Source of the DNA: JBGTLU01 sp041743935
Lineage (GTDB): Bacteria; Bacteroidota; Bacteroidia; Sphingobacteriales; Sphingobacteriaceae
Direction of reading: 5' to 3'
Assembly (NCBI GenBank): GCA_041743935.1
Contig: JBGTLU010000002.1
Span: 62,001-126,000, forward strand
Length of the DNA stretch: 64,000 nucleotides
Part shown: piece by piece, positions 45,885 through 54,113 of the stretch
How the letters are laid out: every line of letters starts with the position of its first letter
Position numbering within the stretch: position 1 is the first letter of the stretch
Translations under genes and position numbers: made by a program
Notes under the pieces: model-generated
Seen by the model: only the letters and a program-made list of their open reading frames with translations
The model's database searches: none
What the model was told of the DNA's origin: nothing

Positions 45885-47078
45885 ATGAATATTCACGAAT
45901 ACCAAGGAAAATCAATTTTAAAAAATTTTGGCGTTAGAATTCAAGAAGGCTTAGTTGCAGATACACCCGAAAAAGCGGTAGAAGCAGCTAAAGAATTACA
46001 AGCACAAACCGGAACCAGTTGGTGGGTCATAAAAGCTCAAGTACATGCCGGTGGTAGAGGAAAAGGTGGTGGTGTAAAATTGGCTAAATCATTAGAAGAA
46101 GTTCGCGAAAGAGCATCGCAGATAATTGGTATGCAGTTAATAACTCCGCAAACATCTGCTGAAGGGAAAAAAGTACATCAAATATTGGTTGCTCAGGATG
46201 TTTATTACCCGGGTGAAAGTGAAACCTCTGAGTTTTATATGAGTGTTTTACTTAACCGTACTACTGGTCGTAATATAATTATGTATAGTACCGAAGGAGG
46301 AATGGACATTGAAGAAGTGGCAGAAAAAACTCCTCACTTAATATTTAAAGAAGAAATAGACCCTAAAGTTGGCTTACAGGGATTTCAAACCAGAAAAATT
46401 GCCTTTAATTTAGGCTTATCTGGCGAAGCTTTCAAAGAAATGACCAAATTTATAGCTTCCTTGTACAAAGCTTATGAAGCTTCTGATTCTGCATTATTCG
46501 AAATAAACCCGGTTTTAAAAACTTCCGATAATAAAATTTTAGCGGTGGATGCAAAAGTTAGTTTGGATGAAAATGCTTTGTTCCGTCATCCGGATTTAGC
46601 TGCCATGCGCGATGAGCGCGAAGAGGATGCAACCGAAGTGGAAGCCGGAAAATCGAATTTAAACTATGTAAAACTAGATGGTAATGTTGGATGCATGGTA
46701 AATGGAGCTGGTTTAGCTATGGCAACCATGGATATCATTAAGCTTGCCGGTGGTGAACCTGCTAATTTCTTGGATGTTGGAGGAACCGCTAATGCTACAA
46801 CCGTAGAAGCAGCATTTCAAATCATTTTAAAAGATCCGAGTGTTAAAGCAATTTTGGTTAATATTTTTGGCGGAATTGTTCGTTGCGATAGAGTAGCTCA
46901 AGGAATTATTGATGCCTACAACAACCTTGGAAATATTGAAGTTCCAATCATTGTTCGATTGCAAGGTACCAATGCAGAACAAGCCAAAAAGTTAATCGAT
47001 GAGTCTGGATTAAAAGTATATTCTGCCATTGAACTGAAAGAAGCAGCAGAGTTGGTAAGTAAAGTATTAAGTAAGTAA
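45885..47078 (+). CDS. sucC: Succinyl-CoA ligase (ADP-forming) beta subunit
   Basis: 397 residues. TCA-cycle enzyme forming succinate and ATP or GTP from succinyl-CoA, with the alpha subunit SucD. Motifs: MNIHEYQGKSILKNFGV at the start, the ATP-grasp HAGGRGKGGGVKLAKS near residue 53, and NIFGGIVRCDRVAQGI near residue 325. sucD is not adjacent, since only a terminator follows, so the two subunits are encoded apart, as in many Bacteroidota. Full length. Confidence 0.95.
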   Translation: MNIHEYQGKSILKNFGVRIQEGLVADTPEKAVEAAKELQAQTGTSWWVIKAQVHAGGRGKGGGVKLAKSLEEVRERASQIIGMQLITPQTSAEGKKVHQILVAQDVYYPGESETSEFYMSVLLNRTTGRNIIMYSTEGGMDIEEVAEKTPHLIFKEEIDPKVGLQGFQTRKIAFNLGLSGEAFKEMTKFIASLYKAYEASDSALFEINPVLKTSDNKILAVDAKVSLDENALFRHPDLAAMRDEREEDATEVEAGKSNLNYVKLDGNVGCMVNGAGLAMATMDIIKLAGGEPANFLDVGGTANATTVEAAFQIILKDPSVKAILVNIFGGIVRCDRVAQGIIDAYNNLGNIEVPIIVRLQGTNAEQAKKLIDESGLKVYSAIELKEAAELVSKVLSK

Positions 47079-47080
47079 AA

Positions 47081-47116
47081 ATATAGGCTTACCAACTTTA
47101 GTTGGTAAGCCTATAT
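47081..47116. terminator. Bidirectional terminator between sucC and GAPDH
   Basis: Perfect 16-bp stem ATATAGGCTTACCAAC (47081-47096), loop TTTA, GTTGGTAAGCCTATAT (47101-47116). T- and A-rich flanks on both sides fit use by both convergent genes. Confidence 0.9.
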
Positions 47117-47149
47117 TTTCTTATCTGCTTACAGCAAGCAAGCTCCCGT

Positions 47150-48598
47150 CTAGTAATATCTCAATCGGATTACACCTGCCAACGATTTAGCCAAGCGGAT
47201 TACTTGTCTGGTATATCCATATTCGTTATCGTACCAAACATACAATACCACCGATTTTCCGTCTTTTGATAGAATAGTTGCCAGACCATCTACAATGGAT
47301 GCATGCGCATTTCCAATTAGGTCACTGGAAACTAATTCGCCCGAACCAGAGTATTCTATTTGCTCAATTAACTGACCTTCTAAAGAAGCTTTTTTCAAAC
47401 TCTCATTTATCTCAGCTATACTAGTGCTTTTGTTTAATGTAAGATTTAGGATAGCCAAAGAAACATCCGGAGTTGGTACCCTAACAGCATTTCCTGTTAA
47501 TTTACCAGCTAATGGAGGTAAAACTTTTGCCACTGCTTTATCGGCACCGGTTTCGGTAATTACCAAGTTTAAAGCGGCTGCTCTACCTCTTCTAGATTTA
47601 TCATGATGATTATCCAATAAATTTTGGTCATTAGTGTAGGAGTGTACGGTTTCAATATGTCCTTTCTCGATTCCAAATACTTCGCTTACTACTTTAAGTA
47701 CAGGTACAATGGCATTTGTAGTACAGGATGCAGCAGAGAAAATGGTTTCTTGCCCGTTAAATTCCGAATCATTTACACCAAAAACAATGTTCGGAATATC
47801 TCCCTTTCCAGGAGCTGTTAATAAAACTTTACTTGCACCCTTAGATTTTAAATGTCTGCTAAGCTCTTCTCTATCTCTAAATACACCAGTATTGTCAATC
47901 ACTAAAGCATCTTTAATACCGTACTGTGTATAATCAATATCCTCAGGATTTTTTGCACAAATCATTTTGATGGATTGCCCATTAATGATGATGGAGCGAT
48001 TAGGATAATCTTCTACAATGGTTCCATTAAACGCTCCATGTATGGAATCATTTCTTAATAATTCGGCGCGTTTAATTAAGTCTTTTTCAGAGTCGCTACG
48101 AGTTACAATGGCGCGTAAACGTAATTGTTCTCCCTTGCCGGCTTGTAAAATTAACTCGCGAGCTGCAATTCTTCCAATCCGCCCAAAACCATATAATACT
48201 ACATCTTTTGGGATTAGTTTTAGTTTATCGGCTCCAATATGATTTTTTAATTTTGCTTTTGTGAATTCGGTTACATCATTGCCGAATACTTCTTTCTCCG
48301 AAATCCACTCAGCCCCTAATCTTCCAATATCAATTCTAGATGGAGCTAAATCTAAAGCTATCATGGCTTTAGCAATAGCTAAACTGATATCGATCGTAAT
48401 ATTTTTCCCGATGATTGTACGAGCATACAAATGATGGTTTAAAATTTCACTTGCGCTAGTATCTACCAATTGTTTGCGATAGATAATTAACTCTACTGAT
48501 TTATCGTACCATAATTGTCCGATAATACTTATAAACTCTATGGCTTGTTTTTCTTCTGCTATCCAATTATTTAGCTCTTTTTCGTATGTATTGCTCAT
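47150..48598 (-). CDS. gap: Glyceraldehyde-3-phosphate dehydrogenase, long form
   Basis: 482 residues against ~335 for the usual enzyme. An N-terminal extension of ~130 residues (MSNTYEKELNNWIAEEKQAIEF...GAEWISEKE) precedes the NAD-binding GFGRIGRIAARELI near residue 135. Catalytic Cys292 is in SAASCTTNAIVP and the partner His in VHSYTNDQNLLD. The extension is a known Bacteroidota variant; its function is unclear. The C-terminal WYDNEYGYTRQVIRL is canonical. It lies downstream of rpoD and is separated from it by a terminator. Confidence 0.93.
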   Translation of the reverse strand: MSNTYEKELNNWIAEEKQAIEFISIIGQLWYDKSVELIIYRKQLVDTSASEILNHHLYARTIIGKNITIDISLAIAKAMIALDLAPSRIDIGRLGAEWISEKEVFGNDVTEFTKAKLKNHIGADKLKLIPKDVVLYGFGRIGRIAARELILQAGKGEQLRLRAIVTRSDSEKDLIKRAELLRNDSIHGAFNGTIVEDYPNRSIIINGQSIKMICAKNPEDIDYTQYGIKDALVIDNTGVFRDREELSRHLKSKGASKVLLTAPGKGDIPNIVFGVNDSEFNGQETIFSAASCTTNAIVPVLKVVSEVFGIEKGHIETVHSYTNDQNLLDNHHDKSRRGRAAALNLVITETGADKAVAKVLPPLAGKLTGNAVRVPTPDVSLAILNLTLNKSTSIAEINESLKKASLEGQLIEQIEYSGSGELVSSDLIGNAHASIVDGLATILSKDGKSVVLYVWYDNEYGYTRQVIRLAKSLAGVIRLRYY

Positions 48599-48649
48599 GC
48601 GATGGGTTTTTTAGATTGATTTTTAGGTTGATATAGTGGGGCAAAAATA

Positions 48650-48679
48650 AAAAAAGATTGGGTTTTGCTGCCCAATCTT
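48650..48679 (-). terminator. Terminator of rpoD
   Basis: AAGATTGGG (48654-48662) pairs with CCCAATCTT (48671-48679), loop TTTTGCTG; on the minus strand a run of T follows. It lies 40 bp after rpoD. Confidence 0.8.
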
Positions 48680-48718
48680 CCTATGTATTTCTTAACAAAA
48701 ACAGAAAGTATTATTAAT

Positions 48719-49582
48719 TTAACCCAAATAGGATTTCAATATTTTACTTCTGGATGTGTGACGTAAGCGTTGTAATGCTTTGTCTTTTATTTGGCGAACA
48801 CGTTCACGAGTTAGATTGAATTTTTCTCCAATTTCTTCTAAAGACAAAGGATGATTAGTGCTTAATCCGAAAAACAACACCACAATTTCGCGCTCGCGCT
48901 CTGTTAATGTAGATAATGAACGTTTTATCTCTTCTGATAGAGATTCGTTTATTAACATGCTATCGGTAGTAGGAGTGTCGCTGTTTTCTAAAACATCTAA
49001 TAATGTGTTCTCTTCTCCTTGTACAAAGGGAGCATCCATGGAAACGTGTCGGCCAGAGTTGCTCATTGTATCCGAAATTTTATCTACCGTAGTTTCTAAA
49101 ATTTCTGCCAACTCATCTGGAGTTGGTTCGCGCTCGTAGTCTTGCTCTAGTTTAGAGAAAGCCTTGCTTATTTTACTTAAAGAACCTACTTGGTTTAAAG
49201 GTAAACGTACAATACGGCTTTGCTCTGCAATGGCTTGTAAAATGGACTGACGGATCCACCAAACGGCATACGAAATAAATTTAAAACCTTTGGTTTCATC
49301 AAAACGTTTGGCCGCCTTAATCAAACCTAAGTTTCCTTCATTAATTAAATCACCTAGGGTTAAACCTTGGTTTTGGTATTGCTTAGCAACCGATACAACG
49401 AAACGTAAATTGGTTTTGGTTAAACGCTCAAGTGCTGATTGATCTCCTTCGCGGATTCGTCGTGCTAGAATTACTTCCTCTTCGGCAGTAATTAAATCAA
49501 CTTTTCCAATTTCATGTAGGTATTTGTCTAAAGAGGCGCTTTCGCGATTGGTAATGGATTGAGTTATCTTTAATTGTCTCAT
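48719..49582 (-). CDS. rpoD: Primary sigma factor, Bacteroidota RpoD (SigA) type
   Basis: 287 residues. It lacks the long region 1.1 and non-conserved region of proteobacterial RpoD and has the short Bacteroidota form. Region 1.2 (SLDKYLHEIGKVDLIT), region 2 (NLRFVVSVAKQYQNQGLTLGDLINEGNLGLIKAAKRFDETKGFKFISYAVWWIRQSI), region 3, and region 4 (LTEREREIVVLFFGL; LTRERVRQIKDKALQRLR) are all present. It would read the TTTG/TAnnTTTG promoters seen in this window (for example at 11199, 18631 and 45832). A -7 match lies at 49638-49645. Confidence 0.95.
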   Translation of the reverse strand: MRQLKITQSITNRESASLDKYLHEIGKVDLITAEEEVILARRIREGDQSALERLTKTNLRFVVSVAKQYQNQGLTLGDLINEGNLGLIKAAKRFDETKGFKFISYAVWWIRQSILQAIAEQSRIVRLPLNQVGSLSKISKAFSKLEQDYEREPTPDELAEILETTVDKISDTMSNSGRHVSMDAPFVQGEENTLLDVLENSDTPTTDSMLINESLSEEIKRSLSTLTEREREIVVLFFGLSTNHPLSLEEIGEKFNLTRERVRQIKDKALQRLRHTSRSKILKSYLG

Positions 49583-49637
49583 GCTATCGCTAAAATCGGG
49601 TTAGTTTGCATTGTTCTTTTGCAATTTGCAAAAGATG

Positions 49638-49645
49638 CAAAAATA
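49638..49645 (-). promoter_or_regulatory. -7 element of rpoD
   Basis: Minus strand TATTTTTG, an exact TAnnTTTG match, ~55 bp before the start. No -33 TTTG at the expected distance. Confidence 0.4.
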
Positions 49646-49704
49646 AGTAAAATATATTTATGATGTCTTAATATAACGAATGTTTTTAATAAAGGTTCAC
49701 TTTT

Positions 49705-50544
49705 TTACAGTTCACTTAATTTAAATGTCTTCTCAGCACGTATTCCTTTATCGGTTTTTGTTAAAGTACAACATTCTACCAATGGGTCATGCTCAAAGAG
49801 CAAAATATAATTGTTATTAAACGCTTCTTCTAAGAATTTAGTTTTTTCTTCTAAAGTTAGCAATGGTCGGGTATCATATCCCATTACATATGGGATTGGA
49901 AGATGAGCTACTGATGGCAACAAATCTGCACAATAAACTAATGTATGTTCTTTGTATCGGATTTTTGGTAACATCATGGCATCTGTGTGGCCGTTCATGG
50001 TTAAGTTACTAAATCCATCAACCCCAATATTTTTATCATCCAAAAAACTTAAATGACCGCTTTCTTGCATGGGCATTAGATTATCTTTTAAGAAAGATGC
50101 CTTTTCTCTGGCATTTGGTTGGGTAGCCCATTGCCAATGATTTTTGTTGGTCCAGTAGGTTGCATTCGGGAACATCATTTCAAAACCCGTTTTGTCCATG
50201 TTCCAAACCACACCACCACCGCAATGATCAAAATGTAAATGGGTCAGAAACATGTCGGTAACATCATTTGGCGAATAACCCAATTGGTTTAATGATTTAA
50301 CCAAAGTTGCATCGCCATGTAAATAATAGTGACTTAAAAATTTATCATCCTGTTTATTTCCAATGCCATTATCAACCAAGATTAATCGGTTTCCGCTTTC
50401 AATTAATAAACATCGCATTGCCCAGGTGCACATATTGTTATCATCCGGTGGGTTAAGTTTTTGCCACATGGACTTGGGTACAACTCCAAACATGGCACCG
50501 CCATCCAACTTAAAAAAACCTGTGTCTATGGTATGTATCTTCAT
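49705..50544 (-). CDS. MBL-fold metallo-hydrolase
   Basis: 279-residue cytosolic protein with the metallo-beta-lactamase fold. Zinc-binding HLHFDHCGGGVV near residue 107 (HxHxDH), a downstream His in GHTDAMM near residue 187, and an Asp in the YCADLLPS segment (near residue 207) are consistent with a binuclear metal site. The family hydrolyses varied esters, lactones or thioesters. No neighbour gives a hint at the substrate. Divergent from the AbgT transporter. Confidence 0.8.
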   Translation of the reverse strand: MKIHTIDTGFFKLDGGAMFGVVPKSMWQKLNPPDDNNMCTWAMRCLLIESGNRLILVDNGIGNKQDDKFLSHYYLHGDATLVKSLNQLGYSPNDVTDMFLTHLHFDHCGGGVVWNMDKTGFEMMFPNATYWTNKNHWQWATQPNAREKASFLKDNLMPMQESGHLSFLDDKNIGVDGFSNLTMNGHTDAMMLPKIRYKEHTLVYCADLLPSVAHLPIPYVMGYDTRPLLTLEEKTKFLEEAFNNNYILLFEHDPLVECCTLTKTDKGIRAEKTFKLSEL

Positions 50545-50667
50545 AAAACTTTAAGAAAATCGAAAATAAGAATACTCTGCATATTTAAAACTATTTACAA
50601 CAAATTTGGCAAGCAATCTTATTTTTATAAATTCGATGCCATCAATTAAACCTTAATTTCACATCAC

Positions 50668-52218
50668 TTGGAAAAAAAACAAAAATTGAGCCCCGTTGAT
50701 AGGTTTTTAAACGTGGTGGAACGAATTGGTAATGCTTTACCACATCCTGCAACCTTATTTGCAGGTTTTGCAGTACTTATCTTATTACTTTCTTGGCTTT
50801 TTAGCTATCTCGATTTACAAGTAATTTTACCAGGCACCGCCGATGAATTTCCGGAAACTGGCGGAAAAGTGGTAAAAGCTGTCAATTTAATTTCGGCAGC
50901 AGGTTTACATCGTATTATCACCGAAATGGTAACCAACTTTACCAATTTTGCACCTTTAGGAACTGTTTTAGTTTCCTTATTAGGAATTGGTATTGCGGAA
51001 GGATCTGGTTTAATTGGTACGGCTTTGCGTAAAGTGGTATTAGCCGCCCCAGCTCGTTTACTTACCGTTGTAATTGTTTTTGCTGGTGTATTATCCAATA
51101 CTGCCAGTGAAGTGGGTTATGTGCTTTTAGTACCACTTGCAGCCACCATGTTTTTGGCAGCTGGTAGGCATCCATTAGTGGGACTCGCAGCTGCATTTGC
51201 TGGAGTTTCTGGTGGATATAGTGCTAACTTATTGTTAGGTACCATAGACCCATTATTATCGGGCTTATCACAAGAAGCTGCCAGAATAGTAGATGCAGAT
51301 TACTTGGTTAACCCAGCTTGTAACTACTACTTTATGTTTGTCTCTACTTTTCTGATTACTTTTTTAGGTACTTGGGTAACAGAGAAAATAGTGGAGCCTA
51401 GATTTGGTAAATATTCGGGCTCGGAAAAGCCTCAAGAAATAAATCAACTTACCAGTTTAGAACGCAAGGGATTGCGTTATGCGGGTATAACCGTTTTCTT
51501 GTTTACTGCCATTATACTATGGGGTTTGATTCCTGAACAAGGTTTTCTACGTAATCCAACTACTTTTGGTGTATTAGATTCGCCTTTTATGAAAGGGATA
51601 GTTGCCATGATTTTTTTGGCTGCTGGTTTAGCAGGAGTGGCCTATGGTATTGGTGCAAAAACCTTTAAAAATGATGAGGATGTAGTTAAAGGCATGTCTA
51701 AAGCCATGGAAACACTAGGTTCCTACATTGTTTTGGTATTTTTCGCTGCACAGTTTGTGGCTTATTTTAATTGGACAAATATTGGTTTAATTTCTGCCGT
51801 AAATGGCGCTGAAATGCTTCGCTCAGCAGGCTTAGGGCCAATTCCTTTAATGATTTGTTTTGTGTTGATATCTGCCGTAATAAATTTGGTAATGGGTAGT
51901 GCTTCGGCTAAATGGGCCATTATGGCGCCAGTATTTATTCCCATGTTTATGTATTTGGGTTACTCGCCAGAGTTTACTCAAGTTGCTTACCGAATAGGGG
52001 ATAGCGTAACCAATATCATTTCTCCAATGATGTCGTATTTTGCATTAATAGTTGCATTTATTCAACGATATGAACCAAAAGCAGGTATAGGTACTGTAAT
52101 CTCTACCATGTTGCCGTATTCTTTTGTGTTTTTAATTGGATGGGTTTTAATGTTAATCGTCTGGATAATCTTTGATCTACCCATTGGATTTGGAGCGGGC
52201 TTGCAATATATTCCGTAG
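50668..52218 (+). CDS. AbgT family transporter
   Basis: 516 residues with about 9-11 membrane helices. The family includes the p-aminobenzoyl-glutamate importer AbgT and the MtrF efflux pump. Motifs: DRFLNVVERIGNALPHPATLFAGFA at the N-terminus and GSASAKWAIMAPVFIPMFM near residue 415. In Bacteroidota the substrate is unproven: either p-aminobenzoyl-glutamate uptake or antifolate efflux. TTG start at 50668; the previous ATGs are out of frame. A terminator follows. Confidence 0.88.
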   Translation: MEKKQKLSPVDRFLNVVERIGNALPHPATLFAGFAVLILLLSWLFSYLDLQVILPGTADEFPETGGKVVKAVNLISAAGLHRIITEMVTNFTNFAPLGTVLVSLLGIGIAEGSGLIGTALRKVVLAAPARLLTVVIVFAGVLSNTASEVGYVLLVPLAATMFLAAGRHPLVGLAAAFAGVSGGYSANLLLGTIDPLLSGLSQEAARIVDADYLVNPACNYYFMFVSTFLITFLGTWVTEKIVEPRFGKYSGSEKPQEINQLTSLERKGLRYAGITVFLFTAIILWGLIPEQGFLRNPTTFGVLDSPFMKGIVAMIFLAAGLAGVAYGIGAKTFKNDEDVVKGMSKAMETLGSYIVLVFFAAQFVAYFNWTNIGLISAVNGAEMLRSAGLGPIPLMICFVLISAVINLVMGSASAKWAIMAPVFIPMFMYLGYSPEFTQVAYRIGDSVTNIISPMMSYFALIVAFIQRYEPKAGIGTVISTMLPYSFVFLIGWVLMLIVWIIFDLPIGFGAGLQYIP

Positions 52219-52297
52219 TTGAATTATGAATTATATGTTCTATTAAAAGCAGACTTGAAGAATAATTTAAGCTGAGCTTTAAATAGATTAAACACAC

Positions 52298-52335
52298 AAA
52301 AAGCGCCTTTCTGAAAATCAGAAAGGCGCTTTTTT
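52298..52335. terminator. Bidirectional terminator between AbgT and DoxX
   Basis: 17-bp perfect stem AAAAAGCGCCTTTCTGA (52298-52314), loop AAA, with partner 52318-52334, flanked by A-run and T-run. Confidence 0.92.
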
Positions 52336-52357
52336 ATTAAATTTTACTCATTTCTCA

Positions 52358-52768
52358 TTACTTCTTCAGGTACTCATCCACAGAAAATTTGCCAGCCCCA
52401 GAAAATAATAAAGCTACATACGAAGCCAAATAAAATAGGCCTAATTCTTTAACTCCAATTGGGTCGGCTGCATGAACTACAAAAACAGCAACTACCATAC
52501 AAATGATTAATGGTATACTTGCTAAACGTGTTGCCAAGCCAAGGATAATTAATATTGCACAGAAAAATTCTGCAAAAACGGTTAAGTATAAAGACAAATT
52601 GGTGCCAATGCCAATGGGATCACCAAATTGTATTTCACCTGAAAGAATCATTTGTAGTTTTGGTAAACCGTGTGTTATCATAAGTCCGCCGGCAGCCAAA
52701 CGTAATAAGAGTAAGGCAAAATCTACTTTTGGCGAACTAAGTTTTGTAGAGAAGGTTGATTTTATCAT
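52358..52768 (-). CDS. DoxX family membrane protein (second copy)
   Basis: 136 residues with four membrane helices. N-terminal DFALLLLRLAAGGLMITHGLPKL is the typical DoxX opening, and the end SGAGKFSVDEYLKK repeats the C-terminal motif of the DoxX at 1114-1560. It lies divergently beside the arsenic operon (129 bp apart), which may be coincidence. DoxX proteins have been tied to thiol/redox control; role here unknown. Confidence 0.8.
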   Translation of the reverse strand: MIKSTFSTKLSSPKVDFALLLLRLAAGGLMITHGLPKLQMILSGEIQFGDPIGIGTNLSLYLTVFAEFFCAILIILGLATRLASIPLIICMVVAVFVVHAADPIGVKELGLFYLASYVALLFSGAGKFSVDEYLKK

Positions 52769-52854
52769 GTTGTTGGGTTTAGTGGTTTAATATTCTAATC
52801 TCAAGAAATTATTTAATAATGTTTCGGGATGTGGAAAAAAATGTCCCGAAAAGT

Positions 52855-52890
52855 TTTGGTATGTATTTTATATCGTATATTTGCGATATA
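52855..52890 (+). promoter_or_regulatory. ars promoter with overlapping ArsR operator
   Basis: -33 TTTG (52855-52858), 17 bp, then -7 TATATTTG (52876-52883), an exact consensus. The -7 element is exactly framed by an inverted repeat, TATATCG (52869-52875) and CGATATA (52884-52890). A dimeric ArsR bound there would block the promoter. Confidence 0.75.
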
Positions 52891-52897
52891 CTTTAAA

Positions 52898-53227
52898 ATG
52901 GCAATAAACAAAAAAAATGAGTTTGCAAAAGAGGATATTCAGTTAGCTGAATTACTAAAAGCATTATCACATCCTGCACGTGTAGCAATACTTCGTGAAC
53001 TTGCCAAACGAGATACCTGCATTTGTGGAGAAATTGTAGAAGTGTTACCACTGGCGCAATCCACCGTATCGCAGCATTTAAAAGAACTCATTAATGTGGG
53101 TTTAATTAAAGGTACAGTTGACGGATTAAAATCTTGTTATTGTCTAAACCCAGAGAAAATGGAATTACTTGGAACGGTTTTTCAAGATTTCATTATCGAC
53201 CTAAAAAAGGAAACTAATTGTTGTTAA
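52898..53227 (+). CDS. arsR: ArsR family arsenite-responsive repressor
   Basis: 109 residues. Winged-helix regulator: ELLKALSHPARVAILREL near residues 18-35, the Cys pair C41 and C43 (DTCICGEIVE), matching the arsenite-sensing CxC site of the ArsR alpha-3 helix, and the DNA-recognition helix STVSQHLKELINVG. Further cysteines occur near the C-terminus (SCYC, NCC). The start is taken as ATG 52898, since the longer frame begins upstream of the operator and its promoter. It heads the operon arsR-DUF6428-arsC-aqpS and would be released from its operator by arsenite. Confidence 0.85.
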   Translation: MAINKKNEFAKEDIQLAELLKALSHPARVAILRELAKRDTCICGEIVEVLPLAQSTVSQHLKELINVGLIKGTVDGLKSCYCLNPEKMELLGTVFQDFIIDLKKETNCC

Positions 53228-53238
53228 ACAGAAGAATC

Positions 53239-53706
53239 ATGAAATTATCAGAAATTAAAAACTACCTGCAATCTTTATCCGAAGTAAACTTTGTGCTTCC
53301 TAACGGAACCTTTATACCAAGGCATTTTCATGTTACTGAGGTTGGTCATGTTACTAAGCATTTTATTGATTGTGGTGGTAAAGAGCGATTAGAAAAAGTA
53401 ATAAACTTTCAGCTTTGGGAAGATGGTGATTATGACCATCGATTGGCTCCACAAAAATTTCTACATATTTTAAACTTATCTGAAAAAGTTCTTGGAACAG
53501 ATGATTTAGAGATTGAAGTAGAATACCAGGGCGAAACCATAGGTAAATATGGATTAGATTTTAATGGGAATCAGTTTTTACTAATCAATAAACAAACTGC
53601 TTGTTTGGCAAGTGATCAGTGCGGAATACCACAAGCAAAAGAACGCATTAACTTAAAAGATTTGCAAGCGGCTAACGCTTGCACTCCGGGGGGTGGCTGT
53701 TGCTAA
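53239..53706 (+). CDS. DUF6428 family protein of the ars operon
   Basis: 155 residues. No signal peptide. The N-terminal half has IPRHFHVTEVGHVTKHFIDCGG, and the C-terminal end CTPGGGCC carries three cysteines in eight residues (Cys at about 149, 154, 155), which would suit a soft metal or arsenite. It is always seen by me in this position in ars-like operons of Bacteroidota as DUF6428 (family assignment from memory). Its function is not established. ATG 53239 is used; an in-frame TTG at 53218 overlaps arsR and lacks support. 5 bp before arsC. Confidence 0.75.
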   Translation: MKLSEIKNYLQSLSEVNFVLPNGTFIPRHFHVTEVGHVTKHFIDCGGKERLEKVINFQLWEDGDYDHRLAPQKFLHILNLSEKVLGTDDLEIEVEYQGETIGKYGLDFNGNQFLLINKQTACLASDQCGIPQAKERINLKDLQAANACTPGGGCC

Positions 53707-53711
53707 TTGCT

Positions 53712-54098
53712 ATGAAAAATATATTATTTGTTTGTGTAGAAAACTCTAACCGCAGTCAAATGGCGCAGGCTTTTGCTAAAATGTATGGTGCCGAAAAAGT
53801 ACAGGCACACAGCGCCGGATCGCGCCCATCCGGTAGAGTAAATCCAAGAGCAATTGCTGCCATGCAAGAGTTGGGTTATGACTTAAGAAAGCACGAAAGT
53901 AAATCTTTACAAGAAATCCCATCTATAAAATATGATTATGTAATAACCATGGGTTGTGGAGATGAGTGCCCTTGGATAGAAGCAAATCATAGAGAGGATT
54001 GGGCACTGCCAGATCCCAGAAACATGGAACCCGTCGAATTCAATCAAGTGCGAGATGAAATTGCCGAGCGTGTTAAAAAATTACTTACCGATATTTAG
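53712..54098 (+). CDS. arsC: Arsenate reductase, LMW-PTP type
   Basis: 128 residues, reducing arsenate to arsenite. The catalytic P-loop CVENSNRS has Cys8 (CX5R), as in the low-molecular-weight phosphatase fold. Cys82 and Cys86 (MGCGDECPW) are the redox cysteines that shuttle electrons to thioredoxin, as in the S. aureus pI258 enzyme. The DPRNMEP motif near residue 105 holds the catalytic Asp. ATG 53712 gives the canonical MKNILFVC start. In the operon it lies between DUF6428 and the aquaporin gene. Confidence 0.93.
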   Translation: MKNILFVCVENSNRSQMAQAFAKMYGAEKVQAHSAGSRPSGRVNPRAIAAMQELGYDLRKHESKSLQEIPSIKYDYVITMGCGDECPWIEANHREDWALPDPRNMEPVEFNQVRDEIAERVKKLLTDI

Positions 54099-54109
54099 TT
54101 TTTCGGTAA
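54085..54109 (+). other. Hairpin at the arsC-aqpS junction
   Basis: TTACCGA (54085-54091) pairs with TCGGTAA (54103-54109). It spans the arsC stop and the leader just before the aqpS start, and might tune translation of the channel. No T-run, so not a terminator. Confidence 0.35.
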
Positions 54110-54113
54110 AATC

